NCBI GenBank assembly: GCA_017632555.1
Contig: JAGBRF010000016.1
Location: 1-11,444, forward strand
Reading direction: 5' to 3'
Source: Alphaproteobacteria bacterium
GTDB lineage: Bacteria > Pseudomonadota > Alphaproteobacteria > RF32 > UBA3637
Length of the DNA stretch: 11,444 bases
Part shown: one piece after another, positions 1 through 8,449 of the stretch
Numbering within the stretch: the stretch's first letter is position 1
How the letters are laid out: each line of letters begins with the position of its first letter
Program-made: the position numbers and the translations under genes
The notes under the pieces: model-generated
The model's input: only the letters and a program-made list of their open reading frames with translations
Databases searched by the model: none
What the model was told of the DNA's origin: nothing

Positions 1-2
1 CG

Positions 3-209
3 GGTGATTACTTTGCTGTTGTAGAAGAAAAGCGAAAAGAAGATCAAAAACAAGAAGAGGCATCAAAGGGAACATCCTCTTTGAAACAAACATTAGCTGC
101 CTCACAAGTGAAGGAAAATACAGAAACCAAGGCGGAAACTAAAACCCAAACGGATAATAAAACTATCGATCCGCGTGTTGCAAGAGAACTTATCGGTAGA
201 GGTAAATAG
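3..209 (+). CDS. C-terminal end of an unrecognised protein (5' partial)
   Basis: An open frame enters from the left edge and runs 68 codons to a TAG at 207-209; its start lies outside the window. The visible part is very hydrophilic, rich in Lys, Glu, Gln, Thr and Ser, with no hydrophobic segment and no motif I recognise. It looks like a charged, probably disordered or helical tail, ending in a short more ordered stretch, DPRVARELIGRGK. The tail is followed about 20 nt later by a strong hairpin terminator, which fits a genuine gene end. Function cannot be assigned. It converges on the aldolase gene, so it belongs to a different transcription unit. Confidence 0.7.
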   Translation, partial: GDYFAVVEEKRKEDQKQEEASKGTSSLKQTLAASQVKENTETKAETKTQTDNKTIDPRVARELIGRGK

Positions 210-229
210 TTTTGCTGTTTGAAAATATT

Positions 230-263
230 AAAAAAAAGCCCTCGTTAAAACGGGGGCTTTTTT
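230..263. terminator. Bidirectional intrinsic terminator between convergent genes
   Basis: An A-run (230-237) is followed by an 8-bp stem (AGCCCTCG with CGGGGGCT, 237-244 and 251-258), a six-base loop and a T-run (258-263). On the plus strand all pairs form, with one U-G wobble. On the minus strand the same position is a C-A mismatch, but the stem is still GC-rich and followed by a U-run. It can therefore end the plus-strand gene finishing at 209 and the minus-strand operon finishing with aldolase at 277. Confidence 0.88.
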
Positions 264-276
264 GTTCCTAATCCGA

Positions 277-1335
277 TTAACGAATTTGCGGATCTAACTC
301 GCCAGCGGCATAACGTTTTGACATATCAGCCAAAGAAATCGGCTTAATCGCAGAACCGTGTCCGGCAGCACCGAATTGTTCATAACGTGCTTCACAAACG
401 GCTTGCATAGCATCCATAGCCGGTTTTAAGTATTTACGCGGATCAAATTCTTCCGGCTTTGTTGCATAAACACGGCGAATAGCACCGGTCATAGCCATAC
501 GTAAGTCCGTATCAACATTGACTTTACGAACACCATATTTGATACCTCCTTGAATTTCTTCAACGGGAACACCGTAAGTTTGTGGCATCTTACCGCCAAA
601 TTCATTGATGATGTCTTGCAAATCCTGCGGAACGGAAGAAGAACCATGCATAACCAAGTGCGTTGTCGGCAATTTTTCATGAATCTTTTTCACTGTGTCA
701 ATGGACAAAATAGCACCGTCCGGTTTACGTGTGAATTTATATGCACCGTGTGAAGTACCGATAGCAACCGCCAAAGCGTCCACTTTTGTTTCTTTTACAA
801 AACGAACGGCATCATCCGGATCCGTCAGCAATTTTGATTTATCAATAGCACCTTCGAAACCGTGTCCGTCTTCTTTTTCACCTTTACCGGTTTCCAATGA
901 ACCGATGCAACCCAATTCACCTTCTACGGAAACACCGATTTGATGAGCAACGCCGGTAACTTTGTTGGTCACATCAGCATTGTATTCGTGTGTAGCCGGT
1001 TTGCCGTCCGGTGTTAAAGAACCGTCCATCATGACGGAAGTAAATCCGTTCATCATAGCGGAAAAACATACTTGCGTTGATGAACCGTGGTCTTGATGAA
1101 CGCAGATTGGCAAATCCGGATACATTTCAACGCCGGCCATCATTAAATGTTTCAAAACGGCATCGTTGGCATAAGCACGTGCGCCCTTTGACATTTGAAT
1201 AATAACAGGAGCATCTTTCTTTTTAGCGGCTGCTAAAATAGCCAAGACTTGTTCCATATTGTTGACGTTAAATGCGGGGATACCATATCCTTTTTCAGCC
1301 GCATCATCTAATAATTGTCTTAAAGTTACTAACAT
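277..1335 (-). CDS. fba: Fructose-bisphosphate aldolase, class II (Calvin-cycle subtype)
   Basis: Catalyses reversible cleavage of fructose 1,6-bisphosphate to dihydroxyacetone phosphate and glyceraldehyde 3-phosphate in the cytosol. Some members also act on sedoheptulose bisphosphate. The 352-residue product has the class II signatures: HQDHG at 80-84 (catalytic Asp82 and zinc ligand His83), VEGELG around 137-142, zinc ligand His196 in GTSHG, zinc ligand His230 in MHGSSS, and the phosphate-binding KVNVDTD at 271-277. The length, about 350 residues, and the motif style match the Calvin/B subtype rather than the E. coli FbaA type. The ATG is preceded by AAAGGAAA (1342-1349), which lies inside the end of the upstream DUF2157 gene. 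The start is 1 nt after that gene's stop codon, so translation is probably coupled. It is the last gene of the transketolase operon and ends at the bidirectional terminator. The symbol cbbA would also be acceptable. Confidence 0.96.
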   Translation of the reverse strand: MLVTLRQLLDDAAEKGYGIPAFNVNNMEQVLAILAAAKKKDAPVIIQMSKGARAYANDAVLKHLMMAGVEMYPDLPICVHQDHGSSTQVCFSAMMNGFTSVMMDGSLTPDGKPATHEYNADVTNKVTGVAHQIGVSVEGELGCIGSLETGKGEKEDGHGFEGAIDKSKLLTDPDDAVRFVKETKVDALAVAIGTSHGAYKFTRKPDGAILSIDTVKKIHEKLPTTHLVMHGSSSVPQDLQDIINEFGGKMPQTYGVPVEEIQGGIKYGVRKVNVDTDLRMAMTGAIRRVYATKPEEFDPRKYLKPAMDAMQAVCEARYEQFGAAGHGSAIKPISLADMSKRYAAGELDPQIR

Positions 1336-1336
1336 T

Positions 1337-2641
1337 TTATTTTCCTTTCTGTATGTAGTTAATTAAGTTTTGTTTATAAGATATCCAGAATTTTACACCC
1401 AGTAAAATTGTTATACCTAACACGATTGCGCCAATTCCCGTTGCTAACAATGACATGAACAAATTAAAGTAAGCAAACAACAATCGGACGAAAAATAAGA
1501 TAACCATAAAGTTAAAAGAACGAATATCGTTTTGACGGGCAAAATATACCGCAACAAAAGAAATTGTCGTCAATGTCAAAATAATGCCCAAAATCGGATA
1601 TGAAAAGAAAGCCCCGAACAACCCGAAAGCCGCAATAAAAATCACATATTTCAACGCCAAAGATGATGTTTTAAATACGGCAAGTGCAATGGGTGCCAAT
1701 GATGCTAAAAATACAGCGTACAGGGAAAATAAATCCATTTGTCCCATAATGGATTTATGAACCGAAAAACCCCTGTAATAAGCACTTGCTTCAACATAAA
1801 TTGAATCAACAAACACCACAGCGCAAATCGCCCATACTTTTGACCAAAGGCTTAATGCTTGTGTCAACGGGTGTTGGGGGACAAATTTGCGTAATGCCAA
1901 ATATATATCAAAGACTAATGCCGTTATAATCATCAACACAACCGGCGAATTCAAGTTGCTCAAATACAGTAAAAATTCTCGTCCGTATGTTGATGCCAAG
2001 AACGACAAGAAAAATGCGGGATACCACATATCTGCCAACCATTTTTTTGTCGATAAAGCAACAAAAGGCAAAGACAATGATGACCACAAGAAAACGGCGT
2101 TTTCAATCGAAGAATCCAAATGGAATGTTTGTATTGTCAATCCGATTAAAGCACCAATAAGACCAATAGAACCCCATAAAAATCCTTCTTTTGCCATGAC
2201 TTTGTTTCGTATGTGTGATAAATAAACACCGACATTACAAATAACGTATACAATAAATGTTGTTGATAAACGGACAATGGGTGGAATTTTATCATAATTG
2301 GCAGCAACAACGGCAATAATACCCAATATGATACATCCGATACCCAAATAGAACAAAGAATTTACCATAGATGCAAAATTTCTGGCCGGTAAATTTTTAT
2401 AAATTTCTTTTGTGTCGATTAAACCGGCATTTTCCCATCTTTTTAATTTTTCTTCTGTTTCAAAAGTTTCTTCAAAAGCTTCGATTTTTTTATATTGTTC
2501 TTTTGTGATTTTTTTCGATTTGAGTAATTTGTCTTGTAAAGTTTCCGTTTTTTTAGAACCCTTTTTAGCGGCTTTAACTAAAAGCCAGCCGACAAAAACC
2601 CAAAAACCGATAGTCATTAAAAGAAACAATCCTTTTTGCAT
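1337..2641 (-). CDS. DUF2157-family polytopic membrane protein
   Basis: A 434-residue integral membrane protein of unknown function. One hydrophobic helix at about residues 5-23 is followed by a basic then acidic helical cytoplasmic segment (about 25-90) containing a KRWENAGLID stretch typical of the start of DUF2157. After that come many hydrophobic segments, roughly ten, running to the C-terminus. Aromatic and Gly-rich membrane helices such as FYLGIGCIILGIIAVVAANY match that family's core. The ATG lies 9 nt after an AAGGAG sequence embedded in the last codons of the preceding gene. The neighbouring gene encodes a GDYXXLXY-type protein, the usual partner of DUF2157 proteins, either adjacent or fused, which supports the call. 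No catalytic residues are evident, so a transport or envelope role is a guess. Confidence 0.85.
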   Translation of the reverse strand: MQKGLFLLMTIGFWVFVGWLLVKAAKKGSKKTETLQDKLLKSKKITKEQYKKIEAFEETFETEEKLKRWENAGLIDTKEIYKNLPARNFASMVNSLFYLGIGCIILGIIAVVAANYDKIPPIVRLSTTFIVYVICNVGVYLSHIRNKVMAKEGFLWGSIGLIGALIGLTIQTFHLDSSIENAVFLWSSLSLPFVALSTKKWLADMWYPAFFLSFLASTYGREFLLYLSNLNSPVVLMIITALVFDIYLALRKFVPQHPLTQALSLWSKVWAICAVVFVDSIYVEASAYYRGFSVHKSIMGQMDLFSLYAVFLASLAPIALAVFKTSSLALKYVIFIAAFGLFGAFFSYPILGIILTLTTISFVAVYFARQNDIRSFNFMVILFFVRLLFAYFNLFMSLLATGIGAIVLGITILLGVKFWISYKQNLINYIQKGK

Positions 2642-2642
2642 T

Positions 2643-3059
2643 TCATTTATCTCCTTTTTCTAAAAAATCACGCCAATCCGTGCCATCAATCAACATTTGT
2701 TTAGCCATTGGCTTTTTGCCTTCAACACAACTGTAAACGATTTCAAAAGTGTGTCTTTGATAACGCCATTGATTAAACAACTTATCTAAACGGGCCGAAT
2801 CTTTTTGCGGAATATAAAATTTATGTGAACCTGAAAAATCATCGATTTTGCAAGCCGTGCCCGTTGCATTATCCTTGACGCTTATGCGGTTATTTTGATA
2901 CAAAATATAGTGACCGGCCAACAAATCACGGGGATCATATCCTTCTATTTTTATGCGCACTTCCTGGCCCAAATTACGTTGTTGATATAACAACCCGATC
3001 CAAACGGCAAAAACACACGCAGGAAGCAATAAAAATAAAAAGATAAAGGCTTTTTTCAT
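2643..3059 (-). CDS. GDYXXLXY-type membrane-anchored protein
   Basis: A 138-residue protein with one N-terminal hydrophobic helix (about 3-25), either a signal anchor or an uncleaved signal peptide. The rest is a soluble, probably periplasmic domain. The domain carries the hallmark EGYDPRDLLAGHYILY at 39-54, resembling the P-x-DPRDLL-x-GDY motif of the GDYXXLXY family. Here the Asp of GDY is His50 and the following Leu/Tyr spacing is altered, so the motif has drifted. Cys70 to Cys112 could form a disulphide; that is inference. I prefer the ATG at 3057-3059, because the AGAGG ribosome site at 3065-3069 is 5 nt from it, over the TTG just upstream. It follows transketolase by 9 nt and its stop precedes the DUF2157 start by 1 nt. 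Molecular function is unknown. Confidence 0.8.
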   Translation of the reverse strand: MKKAFIFLFLLLPACVFAVWIGLLYQQRNLGQEVRIKIEGYDPRDLLAGHYILYQNNRISVKDNATGTACKIDDFSGSHKFYIPQKDSARLDKLFNQWRYQRHTFEIVYSCVEGKKPMAKQMLIDGTDWRDFLEKGDK

Positions 3060-3064
3060 CAATT

Positions 3065-3069
3065 CCTCT
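3065..3069 (-). promoter_or_regulatory. Ribosome binding site of the GDYXXLXY-type gene
   Basis: AGAGG on the minus strand lies 5 nt before the ATG at 3057-3059. The in-frame TTG at 3060-3062 is only 2 nt from it, too close, so this site decides the start. It overlaps the transketolase stop codon (3069-3071). Confidence 0.6.
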
Positions 3070-5024
3070 TAATTCGATAAAACACCTAACACCGCTTGTA
3101 CCACATTTTGAACCGTCAGTCCAGCTTTTTCGTAAACTTTTTCGGCCGGACCCGATGCGCCAAAGTGTGCAATTCCCAAATTGAGTGAAGCATAACGTTC
3201 CCAACCGAAAGGTGAGGCCGCTTCTACGGATACACAAGGTGCTTTTCCCAAAACGGATTCTTTGTATTCTTCGCTTTGTTTTTCGAATAAATCCCAAGAC
3301 GGCATAGAAACAACAGCGCAATCAACGCCACGTTCTGATAATTGTTTTTGGGCTTGTAATGCCAAAGATACTTCCGAACCGGTAGCAATCAACGTTGCCA
3401 TACGATTTGATTTTGAATCGCTGACAATATAAGCACCTTTTGATGTCAGGTTTTCATCGGCTGATGAACGAATAAACGGTAAATTTTGACGACTTAAAAT
3501 CAAAGCGGTCGGACATTTGTTGGTCAAGGCAATTTGCCAAGCTTCCGCACATTCCAACGCATCGGCCGGACGAATAGTGCATAAATTCGGCATAGCCCGT
3601 AACATAGCCACTTGTTAAATCGGTTGATGTGTTGGTCCGTCTTCGCCAACTCCGATTGAATCGTGTGTCAAAACGTAAGTTACCGGCAGATTCATCAAGG
3701 CCGATAAACGCATTGCCGGTTTCAAATAATCGGCAAAGACAAAGAATGTTCCACCATACGGGCGGAAAAATCCGTGTAATGCAATACCGTTCATCATTGC
3801 GCCCATAACGTGTTCACGAATTCCGTATTCGATATAGTTACCCGAAAAATCATCGGGTGTAATTACTTTGGATTCACTTGTGTTTGTCAGGTTGGATGCT
3901 GTCAAATCCGCACTTCCACCGACTAAATTGGGAATAAGCTTGACGGCTTTTTCCAATGCTTTTTGTGATGATTTGCGTGTGGCAAGCGTGGGCTTTTCTT
4001 CCACTAAAGAATCTTTATATTTTTGGAAACCGGCGGCAAATTCAATCGGTAAACTGCCCATCAGAGTTTGTGCCATTTCATCAAATTTCGGGCTTTTAAC
4101 GGCTTTTTTCAACCATTCTTCATAAATGGCCGTGTTTTTGTCGGCGGCTTGTCGCCAAGCGTCCAAAATATCTGTTGGAATTTCAAAGGGTTTAGATTTC
4201 CAATTTAAAGCATTTCTTAAACCTTGCAATTCTTCATCACCCAACGGGGATCCGTGGACTTTCGGTGTGCCGGCTTTTGTCGGTGCGCCAAATCCGATAG
4301 TTGTTTTGCAGGCAATAAAGACCGGTTTTTGACTTTGTTGAGCTTGTGTCAATGCTTCTTCCAATGATTGTGCATTGTGTCCGTCTGCGGTCAATACTTC
4401 CCAACCGTTTGCTTTGAAGCGAGCCGCTTGATTTGTGCTGGTTGCCAAACTGGTTTTGCCGTCAATGGTAATGCCGTTATTATCCCATAAAACAATCAAA
4501 TTATTCAATTTTAAGTGACCGGCAAAGGAAACGGCTTCTTCGCTGATGCCTTCCATCAAATCACCGTCACCGCAGGTAATGTATATTTTATGGTCGATTA
4601 AATCCGATCCGAAATGTGCCGCCGCCATTTTTTCGGATAAAGCCATTCCGACACCCATAGCAAGACCTTGTCCCAACGGGCCCGTTGTGGCTTCGATACC
4701 GGATAAAACACCGTATTCGGGGTGGCCGGCTGTTTTTGAATCAATTTGACGGAATTTTTTCAAATCGTCAATTTTAATATCCGAATAACCACTTAAATAA
4801 AGCAAGCTGTATAACATCGCACTGGCGTGTCCGCCGGATAAAATAAAACGGTCACGGTTCGGCCATTTGGGTTGAGCCGGATTAAATCTTAAAAACTTTG
4901 TCCATAAAACAGTAACAATGTCCGCCATTCCCAACGGTGCGCCGGGGTGTCCCGAATTGGCGCGTTGTACCATATCAGCGGATAAAAAGCGAACAGCATT
5001 TGCTAAATCATTTATTGAAGGCAT
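3069..5024 (-). pseudogene. tkt: Transketolase interrupted by one in-frame TAA
   Basis: Transketolase moves two-carbon ketol units between sugar phosphates in the pentose phosphate pathway, using thiamine diphosphate (ThDP) and a divalent metal. The frame spans 651 positions, normal for the family. Visible motifs are His26 in SGHPGAP, His66 in GGHASAM, the ThDP/metal motif from GDGD (152-155) to DNN (181-183), catalytic Glu404 in IREH, and GEDGPTHQP at 460-468. After the stop come IRPAD, the phosphate-binding Arg512 in SRQNLP, and the C-terminal domain. Codon 470 (3615-3617) is TAA where relatives have Glu (THQPxEQ), so GAA to TAA explains it. The truncated product would lack the end of the pyrimidine-binding domain and all of the C-terminal domain. 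The fragment after the stop has only a GTG (3609-3611) with no ribosome site near it. Nothing else is damaged, so this is either a very recent mutation or a sequencing error. The start ATG has GGAG 8 nt upstream. Confidence 0.9.
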
Positions 5025-5055
5025 TTATTTTTCTCCATAGTTAAAACATGGCGAA

Positions 5056-5084
5056 AGTATATGCTTTTTTTATTTGAAAAGCAA
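5056..5084 (-). promoter_or_regulatory. Sigma70-type promoter of the tkt-fba operon
   Basis: Reading the minus strand, a -35 TTGCTT (5079-5084) and a -10 TATACT (5056-5061) are separated by exactly 17 nt. This predicts a transcript start near 5049, about 25 nt before the transketolase ATG and just upstream of its ribosome site. It sits downstream of the terminator of the ankyrin gene, so it would drive tkt, the two membrane-protein genes and fba independently. Confidence 0.65.
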
Positions 5085-5096
5085 GGCGTGAATTAT

Positions 5097-5129
5097 AAAA
5101 AAACCAGCAAAAATTATTTGCCGGTTTTT
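5097..5129 (-). terminator. Intrinsic terminator of the ankyrin-repeat gene
   Basis: On the minus strand, AAACCGGCAAA (5117-5127) pairs with TTTGCTGGTTT (5101-5111) over 11 bp, including one G-U wobble. The loop is 5 nt and a T-run continues to 5097. On the plus strand the same position would be an A-C mismatch. The hairpin therefore favours minus-strand termination, 14 nt past the ankyrin stop codon. Confidence 0.8.
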
Positions 5130-5142
5130 AATGTTCTTTTGT

Positions 5143-6081
5143 TTAATCTCTTTGTTTCGAAGTGTCTGGAATTATTGAATTTTGGTGTGTTTTGACAACG
5201 ACTGGGCATTCATACTCATCATCATTTTCAAAAAATTCTTTAATCAGTTTTTCGGATTCTTCTTCGGTAAAATTACCGGATAACGTATCCATAAATTTGT
5301 CAAAGTCGTCTTTTCTTTCTTCCAAACGATTTCTGGGGTTCAAAAAGTATTCAACTGTTTTGCCGGTGTTTTCTTTTGCCGTCAAATCAACTTGTGGCAA
5401 AGAAGCCAAATAATTATAAACGTCCATTTTTTCGTTTGCTACGGCAAGTATAGCCGGCGTTCTGCCATACATGGTTCTTTTGTTGACATCGGCGCCTGCG
5501 TGGATTAAAAATTTGACCATTTCCAAATCGCCGTTATCAGATGCAATATGCAAACTTGTATAGCCGCATTTTTGGGATTTTTCGTCAATATCAAAAGCTT
5601 CGCCGCGTTTCTTTTTTTCGTTCATAAGAATTTTGAAAATAGCAATATTTCCGGTTTCGGCAGCTAAATGAATTGCTTTTTCTTTGTTGTCGTATTCGGC
5701 AATTTCAAGGTTGGGGTTGTGTCTTAAAATCATACGAACGGCCTTTATATCTCCGTCTTTTACAGCTTCCATCAAAACGGAACAACCTTCTGCGTTACGG
5801 AAATCAAGAAAGGTGTCGCCGGTGGATAAACGAGCATCATGCGGAACACGGTGCATTAAATATTCCATCATTTCATAATTTTTTGCTTTTAATGCCGTGT
5901 ATAAAGTCGTGTGGCGTGAATTGCTGACTAAAAGCATCTTGCTTGGATATTTTTTGAAAAACATTCTTAAAATATCGTTTTGCTTTTTTTGAATCATAGG
6001 GAATAATTCGGAAATCAAGCGCATATTTGTTTCTTCTTCTTCGTAATTATTCTTATATGCTTCCATAAATTCTTTCGACAT
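5143..6081 (-). CDS. Ankyrin-repeat protein, cytoplasmic, function unknown
   Basis: A 312-residue soluble protein with no signal peptide or membrane helix. Four to five ankyrin repeats can be seen: about 59-90 (degenerate), 98-130 (SVLMEAVKDGDIKAVRMIL), 133-166 (AIHLAAETGNIAIFKILM), 172-204 (the best match, TSLHIASDNGDLEMVKFLI then HAGADVN) and 205-236. Flanks are an acidic N-terminus (EEEET) and a strongly acidic helical C-terminal region (about 271-291). Such repeats bind other proteins; the partner here is unknown. An in-frame ATG 24 codons further upstream (6151-6153) was rejected. The chosen ATG has a strong AAAAGGAG 6 nt upstream, and the upstream ATG overlaps the -35 box of the predicted promoter. 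The gene has its own promoter and terminator, so it is monocistronic. It could be a housekeeping scaffold or a host-directed effector; the sequence does not decide. Confidence 0.85.
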   Translation of the reverse strand: MSKEFMEAYKNNYEEEETNMRLISELFPMIQKKQNDILRMFFKKYPSKMLLVSNSRHTTLYTALKAKNYEMMEYLMHRVPHDARLSTGDTFLDFRNAEGCSVLMEAVKDGDIKAVRMILRHNPNLEIAEYDNKEKAIHLAAETGNIAIFKILMNEKKKRGEAFDIDEKSQKCGYTSLHIASDNGDLEMVKFLIHAGADVNKRTMYGRTPAILAVANEKMDVYNYLASLPQVDLTAKENTGKTVEYFLNPRNRLEERKDDFDKFMDTLSGNFTEEESEKLIKEFFENDDEYECPVVVKTHQNSIIPDTSKQRD

Positions 6082-6087
6082 GATAGG

Positions 6088-6095
6088 CTCCTTTT
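6088..6095 (-). promoter_or_regulatory. Ribosome binding site that sets the ankyrin gene start
   Basis: AAAAGGAG on the minus strand, 6 nt before the ATG at 6079-6081. No comparable site precedes the upstream in-frame ATG at 6151-6153. Confidence 0.8.
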
Positions 6096-6124
6096 GTTTT
6101 TCCGTAACATAAAACAGACTTCCT

Positions 6125-6153
6125 ACCTTATCAAAAAAATAATGTTTTGTCAA
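6125..6153 (-). promoter_or_regulatory. Promoter of the ankyrin-repeat gene
   Basis: The minus strand has a perfect -35 TTGACA (6148-6153), a 17-nt spacer, and a weaker -10 TAAGGT (6125-6130) that keeps the key T-A...T positions. The predicted start near 6118 gives a leader of about 37 nt to the chosen ATG. The poor -10 suggests modest or activator-dependent expression, which is inference. Confidence 0.5.
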
Positions 6154-6193
6154 TATTTTTCTTGTTATTTTTTGTGTATGGAATAGTTGGTGG

Positions 6194-6209
6194 ATTTTTT
6201 GTAAAAAAT
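6194..6209. promoter_or_regulatory. AT-rich palindrome between divergent promoters
   Basis: ATTTTTT and AAAAAAT form a symmetric element with a 2-nt centre, lying between the two divergent promoters. It begins about 40 bp from the ankyrin -35 and ends 12 bp before the atpD -35. It could be an UP-like element for the ATPase promoter or a regulator site, or simply an effect of AT-rich composition. Confidence 0.25.
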
Positions 6210-6221
6210 GCTTTTATTTTC

Positions 6222-6250
6222 TTGACGGAACCGGCGGTTTTTTCTAAACT
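6222..6250 (+). promoter_or_regulatory. Promoter of the N-ATPase operon
   Basis: A -35 TTGACG (6222-6227) and a -10 TAAACT (6245-6250) are 17 nt apart, preceded by an AT-rich stretch (6194-6220). The transcript would start near 6257, about 29 nt before the atpD ATG. A purine-rich AAAGGGA (6268-6274) serves as a rather distant ribosome site, 11 nt from the ATG. Confidence 0.6.
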
Positions 6251-6252
6251 AA

Positions 6253-7722
<1,470 letters not shown>

Positions 7723-8127
7723 ATGAAATTGAAAGTGACTTCTCCGATTGGCATTGTTCTGAAAGAAGAAATTCAAAAAATTGATTTTGAAGCTTTGGAC
7801 GGACATTTTACTTTGTTGCCGCGTCATCAAGATTTTGTGACGGCAATGCCACCCAATATTGTTGCTTATCAAACAACCGATAATCAAATGCACTATATGG
7901 CGTGTAATCGTGGTATTTTGGTTAAAAAAGGTGATGGCGTTTATGTATCCGTTCATCGTGCTGTTTTAAGTGAAACATTGAATGATTTGGCTTCCGTTAT
8001 TGCTATTGAATTTAAAAATGATGATGAACAACGCAAAGAAGTCAATACGGCTATGGCACGTTTGGAAGTCGGTTTGTCGCGTGGTTTTATGCAGTTAAAA
8101 GAGGTTGCTAATAATGACGGAATTTGA
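7723..8127 (+). CDS. atpC: N-type F1Fo-ATPase epsilon subunit
   Basis: Central-stalk subunit that links the gamma shaft to the c-ring and often regulates hydrolysis. The 134-residue protein begins with the typical epsilon beta-sandwich: VTSPIGIVLKEEIQKIDFEA, then DGHFTLLPRHQDFVTAMPP, which corresponds to the family's GEFGILPGH region with Gly replaced by Arg at the RH position. A short helical C-terminus follows from about residue 100 and diverges from typical epsilon sequences. The ATG follows the atpD stop with no gap, and GAGG (7711-7714) inside atpD's last codons is 8 nt upstream. The 3' end overlaps atpQ by 14 nt. Confidence 0.9.
   Translation: MKLKVTSPIGIVLKEEIQKIDFEALDGHFTLLPRHQDFVTAMPPNIVAYQTTDNQMHYMACNRGILVKKGDGVYVSVHRAVLSETLNDLASVIAIEFKNDDEQRKEVNTAMARLEVGLSRGFMQLKEVANNDGI
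8097..8104 (+). promoter_or_regulatory. Ribosome binding site that sets the atpQ start
   Basis: AAAAGAGG inside atpC lies 9 nt before the ATG at 8114-8116. The in-frame TTG at 8105-8107 directly touches this site and so cannot be the start. Confidence 0.65.
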
Positions 8128-8449
8128 TAAAACGGACGACAAAAAAGTGGAAAAGATGTTGATTCGCAAAGCCGAATTGATGAAAAATCGGCCTAATCGC
8201 ACGTTTTATGCAGATTTTGGTATGGTGGCTTCTTTGGGCGGCGTTATGACATTGCCGATAATTATCGGTATTTTGGTGGGTGCTTGGTTGGATAAAAACT
8301 TTGCTGTTGCCAAATTTTCATGGCGATTGAATTTGATGATTGTCGGATTTTTCTGTGGTCTTTATTATGCGTATCGTTGGGTAAAATATCAAGGTGTTGA
8401 AAAAATCGATGAAGCTTATCGCAAAGAACGTGAAAGGTTGAAAAAATAA
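8114..8449 (+). CDS. atpQ: N-ATPase accessory membrane protein AtpQ (AtpI/AtpZ-like)
   Basis: A 111-residue protein with a charged N-terminus, two membrane helices (about 36-58 and 72-88) and a basic, helical C-terminal tail. The first helix ends in GAWLDK and the second contains small residues (GFFCGLYYAYRW). This resembles the small AtpI/AtpZ proteins that accompany Fo genes and help assembly or divalent-cation supply. Its place between atpC and atpR is that of atpQ in N-ATPase operons. The assignment rests mainly on position, topology and the GxWLD motif, since small membrane proteins diverge fast. It overlaps atpC by 14 nt, and its TAA overlaps the atpR ATG (TAATG). Confidence 0.8.
   Translation: MTEFDKTDDKKVEKMLIRKAELMKNRPNRTFYADFGMVASLGGVMTLPIIIGILVGAWLDKNFAVAKFSWRLNLMIVGFFCGLYYAYRWVKYQGVEKIDEAYRKERERLKK

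Noticed and set aside
1887..2225. Plus-strand open frame of 112 codons inside the DUF2157 gene
   Set aside because: Antisense shadow of a well-supported membrane protein, with no motif and no initiation signal.
3060..3062. TTG start for the GDYXXLXY-type gene
   Set aside because: It is only 2 nt from the ribosome site, and an ATG follows immediately.
3069..3611. Separate 180-residue gene for the transketolase C-terminal half
   Set aside because: It is in the same frame as the upstream part, begins only at a GTG with no ribosome site, and starts in mid-domain. It is the second half of the interrupted tkt.
3615..3617. Recoding of TAA as glutamate or as a special amino acid
   Set aside because: TAA ends fba, DUF2157, the ankyrin gene, atpD, atpQ and tkt itself in this window, so it is an ordinary stop here. 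No recoding hairpin is evident right after it.
6082..6153. Longer ankyrin protein starting at the ATG at 6151-6153
   Set aside because: That ATG overlaps the predicted -35 box, has no ribosome site, and the extra 24 residues show no ankyrin or signal features. The ATG at 6081 has AAAAGGAG at proper spacing.
8105..8113. TTG start three codons upstream for atpQ
   Set aside because: It touches the AAAAGAGG site directly. The ATG at 8114 is correctly spaced.
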